Assembly: GCF_000182565.1 (NCBI RefSeq)
Contig: NW_015971538.1
Span: 961,736 to 1,025,735 of the forward strand
Source of the DNA: Spizellomyces punctatus DAOM BR117
Lineage: Eukaryota > Chytridiomycota > Chytridiomycetes > Spizellomycetales > Spizellomycetaceae
Direction: 5' to 3'
DNA length: 64,000 nt
The notes beneath the pieces were generated by a model. It saw only the letters and a list, made by a program, of their open reading frames with translations. It searched no databases and was not told the origin of the DNA. Positions 1-11,046 of the stretch are shown here, piece after piece. A program made the translations under genes and the position numbers. Each line of letters opens with the position of its first letter. The first letter of the stretch is position 1.

Positions 1-213
1 AATTAACTTTGATGCAACAAACTACACGGAATATACAGGTTTTTTGTTGATATTTACGTCTTGATTCTGTTATCATACGAGCTGTTTACAAAGTGCCCCC
101 CTAACTCTTGGATGTGATTGTAAAAACAAATCCCCCAAATACCCTGAATCCGACCTTACCTAATCCTCAACCTGTGGAGCACCCAACCAGGAAAACACTG
201 CTACCTTCCCCAA

Positions 214-896
214 ATGTCAAACTTCCCCCTCGTCCTCCCGCCAACGCCTTTCGCCATGCCTCCTACGACCACCAGCACCATCTCCGGCACAGATATCCGA
301 CCTACCCGCCGGTCTTCAACTCGCCCAACAACAGTAACAGTATACCTCCACCTTCCTACCAGCCCCGGTCCCAAAACCAGAATTGCATTACTGGAAGGCT
401 ACGACCGGACAACGTGTGCAGACTTGTGTCATTTGGTTAAAGCATGTCCGGTTTTCAAGCCTTTCTTGAGCGAGGATGTTCTGTTACGTGTATGCTGTGC
501 GGGGAGTGTAGAGTGGGAGGGCGAGAAAAGTTTGAAGACGCTTGACAAGCTAGGGGTGGGACGAGAGGGGGAATGCGTAGTGTGCTTGATTTATGGTGAG
601 AAGCAATGGGTTTCAGTTTTACGGTGCTGCTGTTGGGACCAGTAAGCTGACTTCGTTCTCATGCAGATCAGAAGCTGGATCCTGGTGGCATTACACCTAA
701 AAAAGCAGTGGCAAAAGCTGCGGTGAGTACTTATTCCTCGTCGTGAACAGTTGAGCATTTGTAAGTGTTGCCCGTCTAATTGTACACCTCGCAGAACGCC
801 TTGATATCAGACGTAAGCGACGCCTTCCGGCGAACCGACTTTCGGTTTGGCAAGTTTCTGAAATTTGGGAATGCTGGAAAGATTGGAATTGAATAA
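214..896 (+). CDS. small three-exon protein, possible ubiquitin-like (beta-grasp) fold
   Basis: Three exons join in phase: 214-595, 667-722 and 795-896, separated by GTGAG...CAG introns of about 71 bp. The product has 179 residues. Residues 1-40 are Pro/Thr/Ser rich. The middle (about 45-130) alternates short hydrophobic strands (TVYLHLP, IALLEGYD, VLLRVCCAG, ECVVCLIYGD) in an order that looks like a beta-grasp domain with a 'KTLDKLGV' turn; that fold is an inference. The C-terminal tail is basic and aromatic (FGKFLKFGNAGKIGIE). An in-frame ATG at 256 is an alternative start. I recognise no family and assign no function. That all three exons keep frame and the last ends soon after a conserved-looking tail supports a real gene. 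Confidence 0.6.
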
Positions 897-1683
897 ATAA
901 CCGAATGAAAGAAATACCTTCGTGTGCAGTCTGGCGGGTTTTCTATCGCAGGCTTTGTTTACCATCTTGGCGTAGTGAATGATAATTAAGATTATTATGG
1001 TGATGATACCATCCATATCAAATCCTTTGTCTGGCGTAAAAGTCAATGTCCTTGACAAGGAAGATCAGAAAGGCACAGCACAAGACCATGCTAGCTACGT
1101 TCCAAGTTGGTATTAGGCTAGAACAGCTGGGTCACATTTTCAGAAGACTCTGGGAAGACATTCTGGCCCTTTCGAGTAAACGATGCCGCGCTGAAAGCAG
1201 CTATGAAAAGTAGTAGAAGACCAGACGGTACAATTAGGGTTCATAAGCCATGTTCCATTCAAATTGTGCCAACATTCAGATGATATCCGAGGATCGAGCA
1301 CCAGTGGTTATTTGACAGCTCTTATGGGCCAAAGTGTCATTCATATGAGATCTGGGAGGGCGCTCAGATTTGAAGTCTTACGCCCAGAGAAAGTATCTTA
1401 TCTTACCGTATATTACGAAAAGGCGAAAGGATGTAGGCAGGAAGACCGCAACAGGAAGAAGCAAGTTGAGCCAACACATATTCTAGTAGCACACTTAAGC
1501 GGTTTTTTATTTTCTGATAATAGAGTATTTTTAATTTTCGTTTTGTTACAGTTCTGCCTAGAGTTTCTACTTTCTTAAATAGTTTCTACGGGTTTTCTAT
1601 TGTTTTATTTCTATCATTACGCTTTTTGAAATGTTGGTGATTTTCTTTATGTTTTTGTTTAGGCGAACTGGTTGTTTAGGTTT
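897..1683. other. gap of about 790 bp
   Basis: Separates the small gene on the plus strand from the 3' end of the carboxylesterase on the minus strand (convergent). It becomes AT rich after 1500 (T-rich runs at 1500-1660, as expected of a 3' flank). A 104-codon open frame at 1264-1578 shows no domain, no plausible splice partners and low-complexity hydrophobic residues at its end. I see no gene here. Confidence 0.5.
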
Positions 1684-3421
1684 TTAAGGCAGAAGGGCAT
1701 TGTACATTCCATCGAAGAAGTCGCAATTGGCGTTAGCGTCTGTGATGATTTTGGTTTCTGCATCAAAGTTGATGACGCTGCCACCGGCCCCTGTATAAGC
1801 TGGCCAAACAACCTGGTCTTTGCGCTTTTTGTCCTCTTTGGGTTTCTTGGCGCCATTAGGGTCACCGGCAGTGACAAAGTTCAAGATCGCCTGGCTCATG
1901 CGGTAGGCAAGGAGGAACTCGTCTTTACGTTCTAGGGCAGGTAGGTGGTTGAAGAAGTAGGCCAATTCGGAAGCGTGAGGAGATCCGAGTAGGATGGTGT
2001 CGTTGGTGAAGTTGGTCTGCTCGGTGAATTTGTAGTACCAGACCTTGGGGTTGCTGCTGGCCCATTTACGAGCAAGGTAGCGATTGGGACAATTGAACAA
2101 CAAGTCACCATACACTCCAACTTTCTGTTCCCGGAGTGTGAGAGTGGTGCTGGGATACACATTGTTGACGATCTGCTGACGGTAGCTGGCAGGAACCCAA
2201 CCAAAGCGACCGGCTATGAAGGCGTCCAAAGTAGGGAATGGCTCATCCTCACGGAGGAAACCGGTTCCTTCATTGCCGTTACCTCCGATGAGAATTTTGA
2301 CATCGTGGTCGTATTCACCTGCCAAGAACTTGGCCCATGCATTGACGGGAATTGCCGCACCGTCAACGGTCATGGCGAAGGGACCAGCGCCATTGGCGCG
2401 GTACAGAGTGGTCCAAAGGTCCCGTTGGTAGTTATTAATCTCGTCAGTGGTCTTGGAGCGGAGACATGCGATTGTGTCCGCCGCTGATGCTCCGGCGCAG
2501 TTGAAGGATGTGACCATGTTGTTGAAACGCATTTGAGCGGTGGCAAGAGCGTAGGGCTTCAATGGGGGGTTGGGAGAGTCCATAACGACTTGTTGGAAGA
2601 GCTTAGGCTTTCCGGCAGCCTCAGCCTTCTGGTTCGTGTAGATGAGATGCCATAGAACAGATTGGGCACCGGCTGATTGACCCCAGAGAGTCACACGCGT
2701 GGGGTCACCGCCAAAAGCGCTAATGTTGTCTTGGATCCACTGCAATGCGGCAGTCTGATCCAACCAACCGAAGTTACCGGTAGATCCGTCTGTGTTGTCG
2801 GCAGCAAGTTCAGAAGAGCCGAGGTATCCAAAGGCACCGAGGCGGTAGTTCGCCGTAACGATGATAGCGTCCTTGTTGGAGGCAGCCAAGAAGGAACCAT
2901 CAAGAACTGGCTGGGCAGCACCACCGAAAATAAGACCACCACCGTGCAAGAACATGACAACGGGCTTATTCTTGGCTCCACCGCGGGGAACGTAAACATT
3001 CAGGTATAAACAGTCCTCACTGTTTGGAGCTTTGGAAGCATCAGGAGAAATGAGATCGCTCATGAACTCGTAAAGAGGGAAGTTGTTTGGGTATTGTGCG
3101 TTAGGATCAAATTGAACGCAACTTCCTCCCCATTTGGTTGCGTCACGGACACCGTTCCATTGGGACGGAGGCTGAGGGGACTTCCAACGAAGATTCCCAG
3201 TAGGGGGAGCAGCGAAGGGTACTCCGTGATACTCATCGAATCCGGGTCCCTAATGAAAACCACACAAAAATGAGGAAATGCAATACAATAAATATAGAAA
3301 AGCAGTTAGAATAACTGACCTTGCTACCCTTGAGTTTCCCTCCGTGCGGGAGGGTAACTATCTGAGCACCAGCAGCGGCCAGAGAGGCCACAAGCGCAGC
3401 AGCGACAGCGACTGATTTCAT
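1684..3421 (-). CDS. secreted carboxylesterase type B (cholinesterase/lipase-like)
   Basis: Two exons, 3421-3320 and 3249-1684, joined across a 70-bp intron, give 555 residues, the usual length for the type B carboxylesterase family. Residues 1-20 (MKSVAVAAALVASLAAAGAQ) form a clear signal peptide, so the enzyme should be secreted and hydrolyse esters outside the cell. After the junction comes the family's 'GVPFAAPPTGNLRW' block. The oxyanion motif HGGG is at about 136, the nucleophile Ser226 in GQSAG, the acid Glu361 in GGNGNEG and the base His459 in GSPHASEL, so the catalytic triad is complete. There is no C-terminal anchor. Substrate cannot be read from sequence; a general carboxylesterase, lipase or feruloyl-type esterase are all possible. 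Confidence 0.93.
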
Positions 3422-4226
3422 TCTTGAAAGAGGTATAAGGGTATGAAAAGATAGAAGAAGGTATCAAGTTTGGGCTTGATTGACTTGTTTGTTGGCAACG
3501 ACTTTTGAGTTGAGCTGATGAAGGGGAAGTTGGAGAAAGTGCTCCTTTTTATCCTCAGGGATACGGGATGACGGTTCCAACATCCCAAATGTCTGTGTTT
3601 CTAGAGCAGTGGAGTTTGGAAATTCCTGCAGCCACCTACGGTCCGGGGCCGATTGTTCTACATGGATTCGGCCTTTGCAAGTGGATGCGACAGCTTCTAG
3701 AGTGTGTCCCAAATTCGTCCATCTGGCTATAAATTCTTATTTAGATGTCAGTTTGTGTAACATTCTGCACACTTGGACAATAACTTGAATCTGGCGATAA
3801 TAATAGCTGAATGTTTACCATATGGATATTTGTTCGCCACCAGAGACTCCTTTACGCCCCAGTGGGTGATAGACGCTTACTTTTGATGCTGACCATTGGG
3901 ATACAGATGTTTGGGTCCCACTGGCCGATGAATGGGGACATAAGAAACATGGGTGCCTCTGGTAAATACCACAAACACCTATTAGCATTAATCTTAATCC
4001 GAACGGATACCATAGTTTAGAACAATATTTGGAAGACTAAAAAAGGAGTCCGCCACAAACTTGCTATGACTGATAGAGATACATTTGTTAGGTTTAAATA
4101 TTATAGCGGGAACTAAATCTGGGACTGAATCTCTTTAGAGGAGCTTGAAGGAAACTAAGGCTGTCTCAGATTCCGAGCAAGGACCGCTCCAGAATTGCTT
4201 ACGTCCATTTGGCCGGATTCAACATT

Positions 4227-4342
4227 GAAATAGTGCAGAGCATTTGTATCAACCTGTAAGGCTCACATATCGAGTATCTTTATGGAATAGTGCCGAGCAG
4301 TTGGTATCAATTTGTAAGGCTCAAATATCCAGTATCTTGGTG
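4227..4342. repeat. diverged 57-bp tandem duplication
   Basis: Two adjacent units share the core 'tagtgc.gagca.ttg.tatcaa..tgtaaggctca.atatc.agtatctt'. The first 'tagtgc' is at 4231 and the second at 4288, a period of 57 bp, with several substitutions between copies. It ends shortly before the younger 88-bp triplet and shares its 'ATTGAAAT..TG..GAGCA' beginning. Confidence 0.65.
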
Positions 4343-4523
4343 GGCATTTAATGAGAACCAAGACCTGCTGCAGAATAACTTGCGCAGTAAGCCTGAGATT
4401 CATGAGGTCAATAGTGAAATAGTGGAGCAATCTGAATACTTTGTAATGTTCAATATTGAAAATCTTGGAGTGCTTGCCGCCATAACTCCTAGCCTAAAAT
4501 CCATTTTGGTGAGGTTCGACATT

Positions 4524-4784
4524 GAAATGTGGAGCAAACTCTATCTGTTAGATTCCAATAGGAAACGCTAATTAGAATTGCCTGCTTTCACTCTAGAATT
4601 GTGCAGGGGTTGAAATGTGGAGCAAACTCTATCTGTCAGATTCCAATAGGAAACGCTAATTAGAATTGCCTGCTTTCACTCTAGAATTGTGCAGGGGTTG
4701 AAATGTGGAGCAAACTCTATCTGTCAGATTCCAATAGGAAACGCTAATTAGAATTGCCTGCTTTCACTCTAGAATTGTGCAGGG
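4524..4784. repeat. 88-bp tandem repeat, three copies
   Basis: The unit begins 'gaaatgtggagcaaactc' at 4524, 4612 and 4700, exactly 88 bp apart, and the third copy ends at about 4784 with 'gaattgtgcaggg'. Copies two and three look identical; copy one differs by one base I can see (ctgtTaga instead of ctgtCaga). This is a minisatellite-scale array in non-coding DNA, probably a recent expansion and likely polymorphic in copy number. Confidence 0.95.
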
Positions 4785-4992
4785 TATGTTCAGTCAGTCG
4801 TATGGCAGCGATGCCAATATAGTGCGTCAATGGAAATGGAGTGTTTCCATAAATTCTTTTGCCTACAAGGTATTTTTACGTAATGATGCAGTTGCATGAT
4901 TGTGAAAAGGCAATTATATTGATATAGAGGGAAAGAAAACGCAGAGTAGTCCCTAGCCCAAAGGTATAACCACACATCCCACCTCGCAACTA

Positions 4993-6835
4993 TTAAAATT
5001 TACTAGCACTAGTCTCGGTGCCCTCTACCACTGCATCCATGCCAGTTCGTCCACCAGTAAGCAGAGGTCTTTGATACTGGTTACTAACTGTGCCAGCCAA
5101 GCTTCCACTATTTGACGTAGTCGTTTGAGCGGGCCGTCCCGGGTCACTAGATTTCTCGGACAACTTCCTATTACCCAAGTTCTTGTTGTTTTGAATCGCA
5201 GTGGCAAATTTAGCCAACATGAGGGCAAAAGTCGATTGCATCTCGGCAATTTCCTTGAACGCCGATCGTCTCTGGAGGTATCCGTTACGGAGGGCGGAGA
5301 AGTCAAAGTTGAGTGCTTCACCCATAACGATATTGAGACGGCGGATGGGAAGAATGACGATGAGGGATGTGGCAATGGCGATGAGGAAGCCAGAGATTCC
5401 TAGACCAATGCAAGCATACACGATTTGTCGCTTGGCGGCGTCGACAGTTCCATAGAAGTCGGCGTAAGGAATGGTCATGATCATGAGCCATTTCAATCCC
5501 CATTGGTCGCCAACCCAGCGGCAGTCCAAAAGATATTTAACGCCGTCCACTTCAAACTGACCCGAAAAGTCTTCGAAATTAGATACCGCTTGGATATAGG
5601 CGGCGTCATCGGCGTATTGGGGAAACATGTATTTGGCTGTTGCAGCGACCATAGGGTTGGGACTATTCCATCCCTTGTAGCGGGCACCTGTAGCGGTGCT
5701 AGCGGCTGCTCCTGCTTGACTGGAAGCAACGAGGGTCCCGGTAGTATCCATAAAGGAGAGGATAGCGTTGGCTGTTGGGACGATTGTCGGAATGTAGGTT
5801 TCCAGGGATTTGAGTGTCATTGTGACAAATTGCGCACCAAAGAATGTCTGACCCGCGGTGGCTGTCCCTACTGGTTGGCCATACCTGCATTGCCAAAAAT
5901 GAATGAATAAAAGGGCTATGACTGATAGGATGCGATTCTGAGATAACATACCAGATGGGTTGAATCAGAGGGACAAGGAATGTGCGCAATACAGGGTTGG
6001 TACTGTAGGTAATGGTACCCCACACCGGCTTTCCTGTAGAACTGTAAGGCTGCGACCACATTCGAGTCAAGTTCCAGTCACCGCGACTAATAACTGCGTG
6101 ATCAAAGTCCAACGAATTGTCCGCTTTCACGCCGCGAACGAGCATTGAGTTCATGACACAAGAACCGCTCAAAGTCCGATTGCCACTAGCGTCAAACCAA
6201 CGGACGGTGTCATTGCATCGGGTTTGCGTTTGATTCCAGTTTGCGCTAGATCCAAGCACCGCCCGAGTTGTGTCGTCGCTGTAGGCAATGAAATTCGCTC
6301 GAGAGTATGTAGCCATATAGTTTGAGTTCTGCTCCATGTACCACCCTGTAGCACCGATGAAAGGGTTCTGGTTCGCCATTTGCCAGTGGAGAGTAAGCAA
6401 GTCCATGTTGGACAGCATGTCGCGGCTAAGAATTTCGTCTTGCGTGCCGCTGTTGAAGTACTTGTACATCATAGTACTGTTCGTAAGGGTGAAGAGAAGA
6501 GAGCTGGCGGTCCCGAGCATGGTATTAACTCGGTCATAAGCGCGGTTCATGGTCATTGCACGGAGGTCTTGGGATGTGCTCGCAATGGATTGGTTCCCCT
6601 TGACGATCGAAATCACACCAATCGTAACGCTGAGTGCAGCACCGAGAGCCAATGTCACAACTATATTCCAAGAAGCAATGTCATTAATATTTTCAGAAAA
6701 TACCCATCCTCTCCAATTTGACTACTCACCCATGAAAAGAATCGAAAGGGGGACACGGATCCGTCCAAGGAACTTGTTCCCGGTCTCCTCATCCACGACC
6801 GGCTTTGCCGGAGTGGTTTCTGTGACTAACACCAT
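4993..6835 (-). CDS. two-membrane-segment extracellular-sensor (Cache-like) protein without effector domain
   Basis: Three exons, 6835-6730, 6660-5952 and 5884-4993, join in phase and give 568 residues. A short cytosolic N-terminus (about 1-32) leads into a membrane segment near 33-55 (LALGAALSVTIGVISIV). A large outer domain follows (about 60-420), rich in N-x-S/T sites and containing 'GATGWYMEQNSNYMATYSR' and 'WYGQPVGTATAG', the arrangement of double-Cache sensor domains. A second membrane segment at about 425-450 (ACIGLGISGFLIAIATSLIVI) ends in 'LPIRRLN', like the start of a HAMP linker. The tail of about 110 residues is Ser/Thr rich with no kinase, cyclase or methyl-accepting domain. I infer an environmental receptor that signals through a partner; a zoospore chemosensor is possible but untested. 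Confidence 0.75.
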
Positions 6836-8571
6836 TGCAAGTTTTTTCTAAGTCAAGGTAGATCGACGGGATGATTCTAAGAACCAGACTGAGGGAGTGT
6901 GAAGGTTCGGAGGAGCGGATGGCCCAGGATGGATTTATATGTGAACTGAACAATCACCCGCCACAAGCGGGGCTTTGTTTATGTACACTATTCGTACCTT
7001 CTGCAGCCAACTCTTCCCATTGGAATTGAGCTCTTAGGTTCCACAGACTCTAGAAGCAACCATAGCCATTGGAGAGACAGGCATCTTCAAAATAGTATCC
7101 TTCTATTTCTCCACCCTAGAGGGGAGGCGCCAATCATTTACGACTTAGTGAAATGGCTTGGACGACATATTGCAAGCCCCATTCACCCGTGTCTAATGTA
7201 AACCAGGAATTACATGAATAGCAATTTGAGTCAAGTATCCCACCCGTACAGGGGCTATGTTCTTTGGATGTCCATATTCGTGGTCATATTTTGTTGCTAC
7301 AATACCCTCTCTACATTTTTCTAGAACCGAAAACCACGGTAGGAAACTGTTTCCCATGGTGGACGACTCGAAGGTTTGATGCAGCCACTGTTTGTGAGCT
7401 CTAGAAACGTGCTGACGCGAGCTTCCTATTCATGATGGATGGGCCGGCGTGTTTATTGGGGGTCAGCCCAAGGGAGCGCATTACCCACACGGGATTCAAA
7501 ATAAACCAAACCCTATGGGGCACTGAAGTCACACGATGTTCACAAAAGCTATTTTCGCGCTGTTTGTTTAAGAAGATTCTTCTGAAGTCGCATACTTGAA
7601 GCACATTGTGGAGATGGAGCATGCACGGACTTTCTCCGACGATTACGTCAGCATGGAAAGCGTTAAACAATGCAAGTGGTGGGTTGCCGTGTAGCGACTG
7701 CCATGCACCGCTGGATGATCCCCCATTCATAGTTAACATAATTCGAGAATCTTCAAACAGACGCAATCGCTGTCACTCTCCATGACTTTGCTCAGACCTT
7801 TAGAAACCTACCAGGGTTGGATTATGTGATGAATGCTCCTTGTCAGCAACTAGCATTGGAAATTTGGTGTAAATCTAGGATATTGTTTTGATAAGAAAAT
7901 TCTTTTTCATCTTCTTAATCATGAATGTTGTGTGCAGTCAGTGAATAGACTAGTCAGACTTCTATTCAAAAACACAGATGAGGGGTTTACAATTGTCGTC
8001 TTAACCGAAGTAGTATTGCCTATAGGTACCCCAGATGCCAACAATAGCAGGTGTATACTGCTACTGATAAAGTCATGACAATTTAAGGTGTAACAGTCGA
8101 TGCTACGAGGGCGAGAAAGTAGCTAGGGGAGACTGAACCCCTACCTAATCACCCGCAGCCATGCATGCGAAAGGCCACCCACAAAACATTCCGCCATTTA
8201 ATGCTTTATAGCCGCCCCGTCAGCGCTCAATATCAGTATGATAAGGAAGACGCATCTATTTCTATCATTACCATTCCATAGTGTTTTGATAGACAGTTAA
8301 CTCCTTTACATTGACATTTGACGGAGCGACTCGCGACTGAAGGCCATCAGCAACTCGGAAATCAGCTGCTATCTAGAGTGTTATGGAGACTTTGTGGAAG
8401 TATACTTGGCAATAATGGGATGAATATTCTTGTCCTCATAGTGGTACACGCCCATCGTGAATGACTTACTGTACTGATGCGATTGTCCATTAATCCATAT
8501 ATGCAACTTGAACGGGCATGTTAAGCATGGTTAACTATTGTATATATACAGAACCATTGCTGTTGATACAT
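6836..8571. other. gap of about 1.7 kb, no gene seen
   Basis: Lies upstream of the sensor-like gene and downstream of the GyrI-like gene. The longest open frame (7401-7766, minus) has no recognisable domain, no signal sequence and no splice partner in phase. I find no tRNA-like arms or strong repeats. It probably contains the promoter of the sensor-like gene in its first few hundred bases. Confidence 0.5.
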
Positions 8572-9087
8572 CTATTTGATGGGCACTAGAATATCGGTTT
8601 CTAAATCCTCCGTGTCCACCTTGCGACAGTCATTCAGATACCTCTCACAGAATACGCGCTCAGAGTCCACCTCCCTACCATCTTCCTTTACAAATTCCAC
8701 TACTGTGTCAAAAGCACCAGCAATTCCTGCATACGACCCCTTGAGCTTTAAAGTTGCCCACTCTCCAGCCGGGAATGTCAACAGAGCAAGACCTTCGGCA
8801 GACGTGTCTCCAGACACGCGCGGAACAGAGGCCGGGATGTCCGACTCATTTGGAGCAATGAATCCCATTGCATAGAGAGATGGTCTGCCATCTATGAATT
8901 TGCGGGAGCACAGGCCGACTGAGGCGGGTGAAGAAGCCAAAAGTGGGCGAAGGTTGTGCTCTTCAATGAAGGGAAGGAGTCCTCCTATGCTTGCTTTCGC
9001 GGCCGTAGCAAAGTCCCAGTTTTGAACCTTGACCACATTAATCAGCGCCGAGTGGGCTGGAAGGTTGATAATGGAAACTGATGCCAT
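8572..9087 (-). CDS. GyrI-like small-molecule-binding domain protein (AraC effector-binding fold)
   Basis: Single exon. The ATG at 9087 gives 171 residues; an upstream in-frame start at 9147 would add 20. The C-terminal half carries the GyrI-like pattern: 'FPAGEWATLKLKGSY', a helix 'IAGAFDTVVEFVKEDGREV', then 'ERVFCERYLNDCRK' and the closing 'TDILVPIK' (the family's 'E.Y.ND...IPlk'). The N-terminal half 'MASVSIINLPAHSALI' fits the first repeat of the fold. The family binds hydrophobic cations and other small molecules; in bacteria it is fused to AraC/MerR regulators or stands alone. This copy stands alone with no DNA-binding domain. Such genes are mainly bacterial, so acquisition by transfer is possible. 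It diverges from the ENV7 kinase with about 210 bp between starts. Confidence 0.8.
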   Translation of the reverse strand: MASVSIINLPAHSALINVVKVQNWDFATAAKASIGGLLPFIEEHNLRPLLASSPASVGLCSRKFIDGRPSLYAMGFIAPNESDIPASVPRVSGDTSAEGLALLTFPAGEWATLKLKGSYAGIAGAFDTVVEFVKEDGREVDSERVFCERYLNDCRKVDTEDLETDILVPIK

Positions 9088-9299
9088 TTCTACAGACCCC
9101 GAACAAGCTGACGACGAGGAACAGAACAAAAGCACGCGCTGCTTCAAGCGCGTTTGGCTTGGTTTGGCGATTCGAATTTCGGAGGAACCGTCTCAGCCCC
9201 GTCGGAGATTCGCTCTCTTCATTCTTCAACCATTCTCATCCTTTTCGCTTGTCATCTCAACATATGCCCGCCTTCCAATCCCTCCACATCTCCGAACCT

Positions 9300-10530
9300 A
9301 TGGGAGCATCAAGTTCACGTCTCTCCACACCCTTCCTCTATTTCAGTGCATTCTTGGCAAGCATCTACACAGCATTCATGAGCTTTTTTTCCCGCTTCAA
9401 ACCATCTCCAGTTCTGACACTTAACGCACGACGTCTTCGCACCGTCAAACCACTGGGCGAAGGAGGGTTTTCCTTTGTATACCTCGTTAAAGATGATGCT
9501 GGTAGCTTGTTTGCATTGAAGAGGGTTCGAGTCCAATTGCCAGAGCATGAGGAACGCTTGCGGAAGGAGATTGAGGCACATAAGCTTGTTAGGAGTGAGC
9601 ATGTCGTCACGTTGGTGGATTCTATGATCCTTAAGGAGGGTGGAAGTGTGGTGGAGGGCCTCTTACTGCTACCGTTTTACGAGAAGGGAACGGTAGGTTT
9701 CTCACATACAGAATCAGATGTGAAGAGTGATCAGACTAAAAATGTGAAATATTGGGTCTCCAGGTACAGGATCTTATAGATCGGACACCTCTCAACGAAT
9801 TCATTCCTCTAAAAACCATCCTGAACCTCGCAGTGGATGTGTGCGCCGGTCTCACTGCCTTCCAGTACGTTTATTCCCATAATTTGCAGTCATTTTACCC
9901 ATTTGACGTGTCTTTGCCGTTTTAGCACACAAGATCCACCACTTGCCTTCCGCGACCTCAAGCCAGCGAATATTCTCATATCCGCGGAGGGACACGGTGT
10001 GTTGATGGATCTTGGATCCGTTAGCGAAGCGCGAGTCAAAATATCGTCTCGAAGGGAAGCTCTGGCATTGCAGGAATTATGTGCAGAAACGGCTACTGCA
10101 CCATTCCGTGCGCCAGAGCTCTTTGATCCACCGTCGAATGGAGAGATTGACGAGAGGTCGGATGTGTGGTACGTGGTTGGCTTGCAACTGGAATTTGACG
10201 ATTGTCATCACTCACATGGTGTCATCAGGGCATTGGGATGTACAATCTATGCAATGGCTTATCGCAACTCTCCGTGTATGTTCTCTTATTCATTATTTGT
10301 TCCCATGGGTGCAGAGCAAATAATAAACTTATGTTGTCTCTTTAGTCGATGGTAGCATGACAGCAGCCGTTAGTGGGCGACTGTCGTTCCCGGGACGAGA
10401 CCCTTATGGTGCCACGTTCCGTGCATTGATTGAATCATGTACTGTTACGGATTGGCGGGTAAGACCGTCTATCTCTGAGGTTCAGGAAAGATGTAGGGTA
10501 TTACTGGAGACTGAAAATGGGCAAGTTTAA
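9300..10530 (+). CDS. ENV7: STK16/ENV7-family serine/threonine kinase, probably N-myristoylated
   Basis: Five exons, 9300-9692, 9764-9864, 9926-10168, 10229-10275 and 10346-10530, all in phase, give 322 residues (human STK16 has about 305). I chose the ATG at 9300 because it yields MGASSSRL, an N-myristoylation pattern (Gly2, Ser6), as STK16 relatives have; an upstream in-frame ATG at 9264 would bury it. Glycine loop PLGEGGFSFVYL near 51-62, catalytic Lys74 in FALKRV, catalytic loop FRDLKPANIL (Phe in place of His), LMDLGS in place of DFG, and the family signature R-x-x-AL-x-LQE...PFRAPELFD. The next blocks are DVWALGCTIYAMAY and NSPFDGS. Relatives act at Golgi and vacuole membranes in trafficking and signalling. 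Confidence 0.92.
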
Positions 10531-11046
10531 TGCTTATGTGGGATGTTTCTTTTATCCAATAGAATTGTTGTAGTGCTACGTGCTTCGTAGTGTGCAGACA
10601 AAAAGAAATGTCAGTCGAAATATTCAACTGAATTCTCAGCAAAAATGACAATATGAAAGTAATTGTATTCGTGTATATCATACATGCGCACTTGGGAAGC
10701 AATCAAGACCAAATTACTTCATCGATGATAATTCATGTTTTGTCATTGGCTGAAGGTACCTTTGCCCACACATGTCATAAAGTGCTATTTAACACTCTTC
10801 TTCTTCCCCAATAGGAAAGCGAGCAGTATGCTATCATAGCAAGTTGGGGGAAGATAAACAAACGCGGTTGCGATATCTGTGTAACCATTTACTCACGTGC
10901 TTCGGACATGCTGCTGCCGGACATGTCAAGATTCCGCCCAAACGTCCGCCCTCTCCGGCTCTCCGTCCCTCGTTCCCGTCTCGCTTCCATCTACCGATCA
11001 GGGTGCCAGGTACTTTCTATTCACCCCACCCATACCTGCCGGCACC
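10531..11046. other. gap of about 515 bp
   Basis: Between the 3' end of the kinase and the ASF1 start on the same strand. It should hold the kinase terminator region and the ASF1 promoter. The last 50 bp before the ASF1 ATG are C/T rich. I see no gene or repeat. Confidence 0.5.

Larger units (their letters stand above)
3422..4992. other. repeat-containing gap of about 1.6 kb
   Basis: Lies between the carboxylesterase start (its promoter side) and the 3' end of the sensor-like gene. The only structure I see is repeats: a diverged 57-bp duplication at 4227-4342 and a near-perfect 88-bp tandem triplet at 4524-4784, annotated separately. The motif 'ttcRAYATTGAAA' recurs at about 4218, 4449 and 4515, suggesting the whole 4.2-4.8 kb stretch derives from one repeat family. 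Short open frames here carry no domain. Confidence 0.55.

Noticed and set aside
1264-1578. 104-codon open frame on the plus strand
   Set aside because: No domain, no splice partners, no promoter signal; it lies in a convergent 3' gap.
7401-7766. 121-codon open frame on the minus strand
   Set aside because: Composition and lack of any motif or in-phase neighbouring exon suggest chance.
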